A DNA stretch of 11,587 nucleotides from Candidatus Woesearchaeota archaeon (GTDB lineage: Archaea > Nanobdellota > Nanobdellia > Woesearchaeales > ARS49), in contig JACQNB010000006.1 of assembly GCA_016203265.1 (NCBI GenBank), forward strand, positions 1-11,587, given 5' to 3'. Under the pieces are notes generated by a model. The model saw only the letters and a program-made list of their open reading frames with translations, was not told where the DNA came from and searched no databases. The position numbers and the translations under genes are program-made. Positions 6,173 to 11,587 of the stretch are shown here, piece by piece (the stretch's first letter is position 1; every line of letters starts with the position of its first letter).

Positions 6173-6670
6173 TTACTGCTTCAGAACGATCAAATTGGTC
6201 ATGCCGCGGCGCTTACGTTCGATGAGACCTTGGCCTTCCAATCGGTCCAACAGGCGCGTCACCTGCACTTTCGAGAGCTGGAGCTTCTCGACCAGTTCGT
6301 GCTGGTACAGGGTGCCTTTGGACTGCACGACGAGGTCGAAGACCTTCGCTTCGTCGCCGCCCAATGATTTCGCGGCCTTGTGGGCGTGGTGCAGGGCCTT
6401 CTCTTCCGGTTTCTTCTTGAGGAACAGCAGCAGCCCGAACCCGAACAGCGCGATGTCGCCGAACAGGCCCACGTACTTGGGCACGGCAAGCTTGTTCAGC
6501 TGCTCATACGGGCACGTGGCTCCCGTGGGGTGCTCGCATTCGCCGTTGACGCCTTCCGTGTGCCCGGAGAGCAATGCCTGCTCCGCAGCACGGATGTAGC
6601 TGAATCCCACAAAGAACAGCACGACGGCAGCGACCATGATGCCGATGCCGACGAACTTCAGGTTTACCAT
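6173..6670 (-). CDS. Membrane-anchored winged-helix regulator with Cys/His sensor loop
   Basis: A 165-residue protein. Membrane helix 1 (about 5-25), an extracytoplasmic loop (26-64) with CEHPTGATC (C45, H47, C53), and helix 2 (about 66-84) precede a charged linker and a C-terminal MarR-like winged helix (about 105-163). The recognition helix is near LSKVQVTRLLDRLEGQGL and the wing is ERKRRGMTNLIVL. This is a one-component design in which a signal outside the membrane could change DNA binding inside. The ATG at 6670 lies about 28 bp from a TATA box, so the mRNA is probably leaderless. It sits just upstream of, and in line with, the small metal-protein array, which it probably controls. Metal sensing by the loop is inferred. 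Confidence 0.82.
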   Translation of the reverse strand: MVNLKFVGIGIMVAAVVLFFVGFSYIRAAEQALLSGHTEGVNGECEHPTGATCPYEQLNKLAVPKYVGLFGDIALFGFGLLLFLKKKPEEKALHHAHKAAKSLGGDEAKVFDLVVQSKGTLYQHELVEKLQLSKVQVTRLLDRLEGQGLIERKRRGMTNLIVLKQ

Positions 6671-6702
6671 TACATGAATTGTAATAAAAGAGGGTTTTTA
6701 AA
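6670..6702 (-). promoter_or_regulatory. Promoter and short operator of the membrane-anchored regulator
   Basis: On the minus strand TTTAAAAA (6695-6702) acts as a TATA box centred about 28 bp from the ATG at 6670, which implies a leaderless message. An inverted repeat TTACA-N5-TGTAA (6670-6684) covers the initiation site and the first base of the start codon, as expected for autoregulation. Confidence 0.6.
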
Positions 6703-6769
6703 GGTTGCGGATGAGGGGGTGGTGTAGAAAGTCGCTTTCAGGCCGAGACGCAAGGGTCCAGCACGTCAC

Positions 6770-6797
6770 GCGTGCAAGCCTTGCACGCTTCTTTTTA
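6770..6797 (+). terminator. GC-rich palindrome followed by T-run (possible terminator or operator)
   Basis: GCGTGCAAG-C-CTTGCACGC is a perfect inverted repeat (6770-6788) directly followed by TTCTTTTT. On the plus strand this looks like an intrinsic terminator, but there is no plus-strand gene upstream of it. Read on the minus strand it lies just downstream of a TTTAAAAA box (about 6792-6799), which would make it an operator of an unseen transcript. Both readings are weak. Confidence 0.35.
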
Positions 6798-6812
6798 AAG
6801 AACGCCTCTCGT

Positions 6813-6852
6813 TTTCCGGAAAGTTTCCGGCGCCGCCGTAATGCTTCCGGAA
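6813..6852. repeat. Three TTCCGG elements in helical phase
   Basis: TTTCCGGAAA (6813-6822), TTTCCGG (6824-6830) and TTCCGGAA (6845-6852) have CCGG centres at 6817.5, 6828.5 and 6848.5. The spacings of 11 and 20 bp are close to one and two helical turns. They lie upstream of the TATA box of the small plus-strand ORFs, so a cooperative upstream activator site is plausible. Confidence 0.5.
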
Positions 6853-6861
6853 TTTCTTGCA

Positions 6862-6875
6862 TAAAGCATATAAAT
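6862..6875 (+). promoter_or_regulatory. BRE/TATA promoter for the small plus-strand genes
   Basis: CATATAAAT (about 6868-6875), preceded by an A-rich ATAAAG, forms a good archaeal promoter. Its centre lies about 25 bp before the ATG at 6896, which indicates a leaderless mRNA. This argues against the earlier in-frame ATG at 6857, because that codon lies upstream of the box. Confidence 0.65.
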
Positions 6876-6895
6876 TCGAAGATGCTCCTGAGTAT

Positions 6896-7054
6896 ATGGC
6901 GTTTTTCGACGAACACACGAAATGGGAGTTCAGGGAATTCGGCGATGATGTGGGCAAGCTGTTGCGAACGGATTTGCGCAAGCCCGAGAACATGCGCAAG
7001 CTCCTCGATGCCATCGGATGGACAAAATGGGAGAATCGGTCGGCGCAGCGATAA
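6896..7054 (+). CDS. Hypothetical 52-aa acidic protein
   Basis: The start at 6896 is chosen over an upstream in-frame ATG (6857) because a TATA box lies between them at the right distance for leaderless initiation. The product begins MAFFDEHTKW, is rich in charged and aromatic residues, has no membrane helix or Cys, and contains the segment LLRTDLRKPENMRKLLDAIGW, probably two helices. I recognise no family. It overlaps or abuts a second small ORF in another frame, so it may be the N-terminal part of a gene broken by a frameshift. No gene on the other strand competes convincingly. Confidence 0.5.
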   Translation: MAFFDEHTKWEFREFGDDVGKLLRTDLRKPENMRKLLDAIGWTKWENRSAQR

Positions 7055-7212
7055 TCATGGTCGAAGCCATCGATGACGATGGGCATATCAGATATCTTCT
7101 CACGATTAAGGAAGATGGTCTTCCTCGCGACCACGTCACGCAAATCATCAGGAACATCTCCCGCATGCGCGATGACGTCAGCTACGCCAACTTCAAGGAA
7201 TCAGTCGGGTAA
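7018..7212 (+). CDS. Hypothetical 51- to 64-aa protein, second small ORF
   Basis: This frame is open from the ATG at 7018 (64 aa). A second ATG at 7057 gives 51 aa and falls 2 nt after the stop of the previous ORF, which fits coupled reinitiation. No Shine-Dalgarno is seen at either. The product has a beta-like start (AIDDDGHIRYLLTIKEDG) and then a helical segment (DHVTQIIRNISRM); no known family. It ends 18 bp from the convergent TrmB-type gene. It may be a separate gene or the C-terminal half of a frameshifted protein together with the preceding ORF. Confidence 0.45.
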   Translation: MDKMGESVGAAIIMVEAIDDDGHIRYLLTIKEDGLPRDHVTQIIRNISRMRDDVSYANFKESVG

Positions 7213-7230
7213 ACGTACGAGAAGTCAGTG

Positions 7231-7968
7231 CTATTTGTTGGCTTTTTCCCATAACAAATCAAACAGTATTCGCTGTTCTTTCGCGAATGTGGGGTGGCGG
7301 ATGATGAGCCCGAGTGGATTGTTAATGTCCGTCATCAAAAGTGCCACGTTATCGCCGTAGACGTATTGCGCGATTGGCACGTCTTTCATTCGCGGGATGA
7401 ATCGTGTTTCGCGCAACGCCTTCTTATCGTTCGCTTTTATGATGCGTAGGGTGTCAGGTGTGCGTTCTGTGAGAAGTTTGAGCGAAATCCCTAGTTCGGC
7501 ACGTTTTTGAACTTGATGTTGCGCGGCGAAAGGCAGTAAAGTAAAAAGTGTGCTGACGTCGCCGAATGCAACAATAGGTTTGCGCACCTTGAGAAGATCA
7601 TTGAAGACTGATTTGATGCCCTCCTTTCCTTCAAGGAGTTCAACGACGGGTCCTTCCGGAATGGCTGTCTGCAGTTTTCGGAGATTACCCAGGACTTCCT
7701 GGATTCTCTGCTTTTTTTCGTCAAGACTCGAAATGAGTTTTTGGGGATCTTCGGCCGTAAAATGCAGGATTTTATTTCTGACGAGCGAGCCGACAAGCCC
7801 GCGTTCGCGCAAGGTTTTCAGGATATCATAGGTTGTTGTCCTTATGAGATCTGCTCGTTCCGCGACTTGGTTGACAGTAGCGGGTCCAAGCTGGAGGAGC
7901 GCAAGGTAGACTGTCGCCTCCTTCTCGCTCAGCCCCCAATCCTTCAAAAGGGTCAAATAGTCCGCCAT
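7231..7968 (-). CDS. TrmB-family transcriptional regulator
   Basis: A 245-residue regulator starting MADYLTLLKDWGLSEKEA. The N-terminal TrmB winged helix (about 1-72) has GLSEKEATVYLALLQLG and the recognition segment RADLIRTTTYDILKTLRERGL. A short coiled coil (about 75-101) leads to the C-terminal effector-like domain (about 105-245), which ends ILFDLLWEKA as in other family members. The open frame extends 18 codons further upstream, but those codons cover the TATA box; the ATG at 7968 lies 26 bp from the box centre, so a leaderless start there is preferred. TrmB-type proteins often sense sugars or other small molecules; the ligand here is unknown. It is divergent from the 191-aa gene, which it may regulate. 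Confidence 0.9.
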   Translation of the reverse strand: MADYLTLLKDWGLSEKEATVYLALLQLGPATVNQVAERADLIRTTTYDILKTLRERGLVGSLVRNKILHFTAEDPQKLISSLDEKKQRIQEVLGNLRKLQTAIPEGPVVELLEGKEGIKSVFNDLLKVRKPIVAFGDVSTLFTLLPFAAQHQVQKRAELGISLKLLTERTPDTLRIIKANDKKALRETRFIPRMKDVPIAQYVYGDNVALLMTDINNPLGLIIRHPTFAKEQRILFDLLWEKANK

Positions 7969-7990
7969 AACCGTTATTTTATGAGTGAAG

Positions 7991-8004
7991 TATATAAATT
8001 TGTC
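7991..8004 (-). promoter_or_regulatory. BRE/TATA promoter of the TrmB-type regulator
   Basis: On the minus strand ACAAAT (a full match to the RNWAAW BRE pattern) stands directly before TTTATATA (7991-7998). The centre of the box is 26 bp from the ATG at 7968, so the message should be leaderless. Confidence 0.8.
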
Positions 8005-8018
8005 GTAGATTTTCGACA
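8001..8018. promoter_or_regulatory. Inverted repeat TGTCG-N8-CGACA between divergent genes
   Basis: A perfect 5-bp inverted repeat with 8-bp spacing overlaps the upstream edge of the BRE of the TrmB-type gene and lies before the probable TATA box (8026-8033) of the divergent gene. A single bound dimer could control both. The TrmB-type protein is the obvious candidate, but the match to a known TrmB site is not evident. Confidence 0.5.
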
Positions 8019-8020
8019 GC

Positions 8021-8089
8021 AAATATTCATATAGTTAGGCACCATTACTGAGAAGTAACGAAACGGGAACATATCCCGGAAAAGTGGAG
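8021..8089 (+). promoter_or_regulatory. Probable promoter, leader hairpin and RBS of the 191-aa gene
   Basis: GCAAAT followed by TTCATATA (8026-8033) is the best plus-strand BRE/TATA pair and would start the transcript near 8056. The leader then holds a small hairpin CGGGA-N5-TCCCG (8064-8078) and a Shine-Dalgarno GGAG (8086-8089) 8 nt before the ATG at 8098. This first gene therefore seems to be leadered, unlike the other first genes in this window. Confidence 0.45.
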
Positions 8090-8097
8090 ATGACAAA

Positions 8098-8673
8098 ATG
8101 ACACAACCTGAACGAAAACATTGCCAATTGGTGCTGGCAAAGAAGCCAACATATGAACTGGTGCAGAGAGAAATTGAAGCCAAATTCGGCAAAGCGAAAC
8201 TCGTGCATTGGATGTTACAACAAGGGGGCGATACAGAGTTCGGCAAACGGTATGATGTATCTGCGGAATATATCCGACCCTCTGCGCCGAAGGAACCACT
8301 GTTCACTGGTGAGCTTGGTGTGACTCTGGAAGCACGTGTCGAGCATGACTCGCTTGTTGAGCCGGGGACATGCATCGCGACTAAGACGGGCGGAGTGCCT
8401 TTCATATGGTATTTCGCGCGTTCGCCAGGTTGTAAACCAAAGTTTCCTGAATGGGACAAATATATGGAGGCCCTAAAGCCCGAAGAGCTCGGAGAAAGCA
8501 TCCGCAGCAAGTATGAATGGGAAGTCGAAACGGGCGCGGAAACAAGAAAGCTCGTGCTCAAGCAACGCGAAAAGACTGAAACGCAGCGCGACGGCAAAAC
8601 TGAGTTCCGGGCGTTGATTGACGATGAGCTCCTGCGCGTGATGCGGGGTTATTGGCCGTTGCTGAAGAAATGA
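8098..8673 (+). CDS. Hypothetical 191-aa protein
   Basis: An intact frame with a GGAG ribosome binding site, soluble, with no signal peptide or membrane helix. The N-terminal part (about 12-45) looks helical (PTYELVQREIEAKFG, LVHWMLQQGG). The middle (65-115) is beta-like with LGVTLEARV and GVPFIWYFARSPG. The C-terminal part (125-190) is highly charged, with helices and the ending LLRVMRGYWPLLKK. Four Cys/His residues (H8, C9, C92, C112) are scattered without a motif. I do not recognise a family. It is divergent from the TrmB-type regulator and convergent with the kinase-like gene. GC here is lower than in the metal island. Confidence 0.78.
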   Translation: MTQPERKHCQLVLAKKPTYELVQREIEAKFGKAKLVHWMLQQGGDTEFGKRYDVSAEYIRPSAPKEPLFTGELGVTLEARVEHDSLVEPGTCIATKTGGVPFIWYFARSPGCKPKFPEWDKYMEALKPEELGESIRSKYEWEVETGAETRKLVLKQREKTETQRDGKTEFRALIDDELLRVMRGYWPLLKK

Positions 8674-8698
8674 TTTTTTCCTTTTTTGGTTATTTTTA
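8674..8698 (+). terminator. Oligo-T terminator after the 191-aa gene
   Basis: Three T-runs (6, 6 and 5 T) follow directly on the stop codon on the plus strand without a stem-loop. Archaeal RNA polymerase terminates on such oligo-T tracts. The tract lies in the 50-bp gap between two convergent genes. Confidence 0.7.
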
Positions 8699-8723
8699 AA
8701 GCGCAGGAAAGAAACGCATAACG

Positions 8724-9659
8724 TTATCTGGAACCTTCGTTCAATAACGTGCGACTTGCCGCGTCTAAGCGGCGGTAAACTCTTATTTGGTTCATGATGA
8801 AGTGTTTAAGACTCTTCGCAATGTCTGGATGCGACTTGATTTGTTTGAGCGTGTAGCGTATCGACCCTAATACTCGATGCCGTGCGAATGGAAGGATTGC
8901 CTTTCTTTCATCTTTATTCAGCGGGAAAATCTTTTGATACGCGTCCATGAACGTTTTGAATCCCGCCAAATCAGTGCTTCTCGATCTGATGAAAATTGCC
9001 ACCAGCGTGACTGCAAGCTCGTATGAAAAATAATCTTTATGTGCGTCATCGAAGTCAAGAATTGCAACCAATTTGTTTTTCCGCACGAGCAGATTATCCG
9101 GGCGGAAATCTGCGTGTATCATTCCTGTACGTAAACGGCTTCTTTTCACTTCTTTGAGTTCTCGTGAGATTTTTGCGTATTCTTCCTTCAGGTCAAGAGT
9201 GCCTACTTTTGGCATTTCTTTTGGGGAACGGAAAGGAGTCTCTTTCCAGGGGCTTAGTTTCGGCCCGGATTGTAAGTAAATATCCATTCTTGCGAGCGTT
9301 TCACCCATTGCGCGGGCCAATGACTGATTAGCCCTTTTGGGATGCATGCCCGTGACAAATTCCTGAATGATTACCTTTTTACCTTTAAACGTAACAAGCT
9401 CCTTGCCGGACGCCTTGAGCGTCCTTGGAACAGGCACTTTTCCGCGAAGAGCGAGAAATATCCTTAATTGCCCCTTAATATCGGACGCTGGAGTTTTCTC
9501 GAAGATTTTCAGCACGTACACTCCCTTCGTCGTCTTAACAAGATAAACGGTGTTGGCTAAGGCGTTCGGCATGTGGCGGTGAGAAATGTGCTTGCCCAAA
9601 TGGTATTGAGAAAGAACCTGATTGAATTCCTCTTTTGTTGCCGGAGTAAGGATAACCAT
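8724..9659 (-). CDS. APH/ThrB2-type small-molecule kinase
   Basis: A 311-residue protein with the aminoglycoside-phosphotransferase/protein-kinase fold. The N-lobe has a nucleotide-binding segment (about 34-55: ANTVYLVKTTKGVYVLKIFE, with K51 as the likely ATP lysine) and the hinge QEFVTG (99-104). The catalytic loop is HADFRPDN (182-189; D184 catalytic, N189 metal). The metal site is DFDD (202-205), in place of DFG. This pattern fits APH and type-II homoserine kinase (ThrB) relatives, and also methylthioribose or choline kinases, so the substrate is open. The context gives no pathway. A TATA box centred 26 bp upstream of the ATG indicates a leaderless, single-gene unit. Confidence 0.85.
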   Translation of the reverse strand: MVILTPATKEEFNQVLSQYHLGKHISHRHMPNALANTVYLVKTTKGVYVLKIFEKTPASDIKGQLRIFLALRGKVPVPRTLKASGKELVTFKGKKVIIQEFVTGMHPKRANQSLARAMGETLARMDIYLQSGPKLSPWKETPFRSPKEMPKVGTLDLKEEYAKISRELKEVKRSRLRTGMIHADFRPDNLLVRKNKLVAILDFDDAHKDYFSYELAVTLVAIFIRSRSTDLAGFKTFMDAYQKIFPLNKDERKAILPFARHRVLGSIRYTLKQIKSHPDIAKSLKHFIMNQIRVYRRLDAASRTLLNEGSR

Positions 9660-9680
9660 GCTTGATAGGGAATCGCGTGA

Positions 9681-9694
9681 CTATTTATTGGTTC
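9681..9694 (-). promoter_or_regulatory. TATA promoter of the APH-type kinase
   Basis: On the minus strand AATAAATAG (9681-9689), preceded by GAACC, is centred about 26 bp upstream of the ATG at 9659. There is no Shine-Dalgarno before that ATG, which fits leaderless translation. Confidence 0.65.
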
Positions 9695-9749
9695 CTTCAC
9701 CTTCTCGCACTGAGTGAATGAACGTGCCTTCAAATCCATCAACAAAGCC

Positions 9750-11045
9750 TTATTTCGTCAACCAACAGTCCTTATCGCACACTTTGGCCTTGAGCTTCTC
9801 TTCAATACGCAACAATTGATTGTACTTGCTCGTTCGCTCGCCGCGGCAGGGAGCTCCGGCCTTCAGTTGCTGCATACCCAAGCCGACTGCTAAATCAGAA
9901 ATGAAGTGGTCCTCGGTCTCGCCCGAACGGTGCGACACCATGACGTTCCAGTTCGCTTTCTTCGCCAGTTGCGCGGCGTCCAGCGCTTCCGTGAGCGTCC
10001 CAATCTGGTTAATCTTCAACAAAAGACAGTTGGCTGACTTCGCCGCAATCGCCTTCCTGATCCGGTGCACGTTCGTGACGGTCAAATCGTCCGCGACGAC
10101 TTGCATCTTGCCCTTCACTTTCCGCGTCAAGCGCGCAAAGTCAGCGAACGCCTCCTGGTGGAACGGGTCTTCGATGCTGACGATGGGGTATTTCTTCATC
10201 AGATCAAGATAAACGTCAGTCAATTCACCGGCAGAAATGTGCTTGTTGCGGATCAAATAGTTGCCGTGATGATAGAAGCTCGACGCCGCGACGTCGATGG
10301 CGAACTTGACTTGTTTTTCGTAGCCCAAAGACTCGACTGCCTCCGACAACAAATCCAACGGCTCTTCCACGAGCTCGCACATGTTGGCGCCCCCGCCGTG
10401 GCAATGCGGAGTGAACCCGCCTTCATCGCCGACGTTCGCTGACTCCTTGCCGTACTGCTTGACAATCAATTCGCGCAATGTGTGATACGTTTCCGTGCCG
10501 ATGCGCAAGCTCTCGGCGAACGTCTTGCCGAACGGCACGATCATGAACTCTTGAAAATCAATATTGGTGCCTGCGTGCTTGCCGCCGTTGATGACGTTCA
10601 TGAACGGCGCGGGCAGAATGAACTTCTTGTTGCCGCACAACGCACCAAGATAGTCGTACGTGTGCGTGCCCAAAGTCACGGCTGCTGCTTTCGCGCACGC
10701 CAAGGACACGCCCATGATGGCGTTCGCGCCTAGGATGGACTTGTTCGCGGTCCCATCCAAATCAATCATCACCTCATCGATTTGGCGTTGGCTTCGCACG
10801 TCCATGCCCATTACACGGGGAGCAATGCGTTTGTTCACGTGCTCCACAGCCCGAAGCACACCCAAGCCATGATAGCGTTTGCCTCCATCTCTGAGTTCGA
10901 GCGCCTCATGCACTCCTGTTGACGCTCCGGAAGGCACCATTTCCCTGCCAAAGCGTCCAGCGCCCGTATACACGTCCACTTCTACTGTGGGGTTGCCGCG
11001 CGAATCAAGGACTTCCCGTGCTTTGACGTTGGTGATGGTGTACAT
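9750..11045 (-). CDS. eno: Enolase (phosphopyruvate hydratase)
   Basis: A full-length 431-residue enolase, interconverting 2-phosphoglycerate and phosphoenolpyruvate in glycolysis/gluconeogenesis. Visible signatures are SRGNPTVEVD (15-24), GASTG (40-44), NVINGGKHA with H157, and QEF with E166. GDEGGF carries the catalytic-type acid E208. The Mg2+ ligands are D251, E292 (SIEDPF) and D319 (ADDLTVTN). The catalytic Lys is K344 (LLLKINQIGT), followed by SHRSGETED (371-379) and K395. The usual Gly before the DD pair is Ala318. Cysteines are relatively frequent near the C-terminus (400, 423, 427). The start lies 3 bp after the stop of the membrane-protein gene, with AAGGTG upstream, so the two form one operon. 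Confidence 0.97.
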   Translation of the reverse strand: MYTITNVKAREVLDSRGNPTVEVDVYTGAGRFGREMVPSGASTGVHEALELRDGGKRYHGLGVLRAVEHVNKRIAPRVMGMDVRSQRQIDEVMIDLDGTANKSILGANAIMGVSLACAKAAAVTLGTHTYDYLGALCGNKKFILPAPFMNVINGGKHAGTNIDFQEFMIVPFGKTFAESLRIGTETYHTLRELIVKQYGKESANVGDEGGFTPHCHGGGANMCELVEEPLDLLSEAVESLGYEKQVKFAIDVAASSFYHHGNYLIRNKHISAGELTDVYLDLMKKYPIVSIEDPFHQEAFADFARLTRKVKGKMQVVADDLTVTNVHRIRKAIAAKSANCLLLKINQIGTLTEALDAAQLAKKANWNVMVSHRSGETEDHFISDLAVGLGMQQLKAGAPCRGERTSKYNQLLRIEEKLKAKVCDKDCWLTK

Positions 11046-11048
11046 CGT

Positions 11049-11587
11049 TCACACCTTGAAATTTTCGCAGACTTCCTCATAGAGCGAAGTCCAGAGCATT
11101 CCGAAGCTCAGCCCGAACAGCAGCTCTTCGATGGGAACGCGCAAGAGCGTGATGCCGGACAACGCAGTCATGTTCCACGTCGTTGCGATCCAGCCGGGAG
11201 CAATCGCGTCCGTGAGCGCAAGTGAAATCCAGTAAACTGCCGCGAACGCTATTCCTCCGAACACGAGGTGTTTGCGCAGTTGCGGATGGATAAAGAACGC
11301 CCACACAGCTCCTAACAGGCACGCAAAGCTCGAGACATAGATGATGTTCCACGCGGGAAACGCCCGGGCGAATATCGCGAGCCCGGCAATCGCGAACAGC
11401 AACGGCGTGTAGCACAAGCAATACTTCGCGCAGCAGACGCCCTTGACGCGAAAACGTTGTTTGACGATGATTTCGTAGAGCCCTCCCGCGAGGCCTCCCA
11501 GGACGAACATCAGCAGGAAACTCTCAATGTCAACGCGGTACTGCAGGCCGAGGTTGAAGAGCGTGCTCGGCGTCCAGTATTCAGGAA
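11049..11587 (-). CDS. Lycopene-cyclase-domain-like membrane protein, 5' partial
   Basis: The frame is open to the window edge and the true start lies outside; an internal ATG at 11510 is probably not the start, because the residues before it (EYWTPSTLFNLGLQYRVDIE) read as conserved protein. At least five membrane helices follow. A helix near the C-terminus has VPIEELLFGLSFGMLWTSLYEE, the P-x-E-E signature of carotenoid lycopene-cyclase domains (CrtYc/YcYd type). Such domains also appear in uncharacterised archaeal and CPR proteins, so cyclase activity is not certain. A Cys cluster GVCCAKYCLC lies in the loop after the first visible helix. It is upstream of, and co-transcribed with, enolase, an unusual pairing. 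Confidence 0.72.
   Translation of the reverse strand, partial: PEYWTPSTLFNLGLQYRVDIESFLLMFVLGGLAGGLYEIIVKQRFRVKGVCCAKYCLCYTPLLFAIAGLAIFARAFPAWNIIYVSSFACLLGAVWAFFIHPQLRKHLVFGGIAFAAVYWISLALTDAIAPGWIATTWNMTALSGITLLRVPIEELLFGLSFGMLWTSLYEEVCENFKV

Noticed and set aside
6857..6895. Upstream ATG adding 13 codons to the small plus-strand ORF
   Set aside because: These codons overlap the BRE and TATA box. The ATG at 6896 is correctly spaced for leaderless initiation.
6671..6895. Possible tRNA or C/D-box RNA in the largest gene-free gap
   Set aside because: No TPsiC-loop consensus or cloverleaf pairing was found, and C and D box-like words are not correctly arranged. Only promoter-type elements and palindromes are supported.
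6698..6916. A 72-codon minus-strand frame in the gap upstream of the membrane-anchored regulator
   Set aside because: It runs through the TATA boxes of both flanking units and the palindromic elements, has an Arg/Lys-rich shadow composition, and shows no ribosome binding site or matching promoter.
7974..8597. A 207-codon minus-strand frame opposite the 191-aa gene
   Set aside because: It is Ser/Cys-rich and shows no domain pattern or ribosome binding site. The plus-strand frame has normal amino-acid balance and a GGAG, and the minus frame runs through the divergent promoter region.

Overview
The window looks like archaeal DNA, most plausibly from an uncultivated small-genome (DPANN-type) lineage, although no rRNA or other marker fixes the lineage. 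The archaeal assignment rests on TATA/BRE promoters, several of which sit about 26 bp upstream of an ATG and so imply leaderless mRNAs, on a TrmB-family regulator, on a membrane-anchored winged-helix regulator and on an archaeal-style enolase. Genes inside operons instead carry strong GGAGG Shine-Dalgarno sequences and overlapping ATGA stop/start junctions.

Region 1 (1-6670, all minus strand) is a metal-handling island, probably for copper. Read in the direction of transcription it begins with a membrane-anchored winged-helix regulator (6173-6670). Next is a tightly packed ten-gene array (6066 down to 3066) of very small or membrane/exported proteins rich in Cys, His and Met: a 35-aa CC/CC peptide, a 201-aa anchored Cys/His protein with a duplicated MMxAHH repeat, a CPVC membrane protein, a 118-aa helical protein, a His/Met-rich exported peptide, a DUF2933-like peptide with CPVMHxxMH, two 29-aa micro-proteins, a CHSVC membrane protein and an anchored extracytoplasmic protein. 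Most junctions overlap by 4 to 14 bases. A second transcription unit follows: an ArsR-type repressor with a perfect palindromic operator over its own transcription start, a CopA-type P1B-1 copper ATPase, a DUF5676-like membrane protein and a DUF2892-like protein cut by the window edge. Together these suggest sensing on both sides of the membrane, cytosolic and extracytoplasmic metal binding, and ATP-driven export.

Region 2 (about 6671-9660) has lower GC over much of its length. In hand-counted 60-base lines it gives about 42% against 68% in copA and 57% in the enolase gene. It holds two small plus-strand ORFs with a leaderless promoter and helically phased CCGG repeats upstream, a TrmB-family regulator, a divergent unrecognised 191-aa protein, and a protein-kinase-fold small-molecule phosphotransferase (APH/ThrB2 type).

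Region 3 (9750-11587, minus strand) is a metabolic operon. A membrane protein with a lycopene-cyclase-type PIEELLF motif is cut at the window edge and is followed after 3 bp by a complete enolase gene. No tRNA, rRNA, CRISPR array or insertion sequence was seen.
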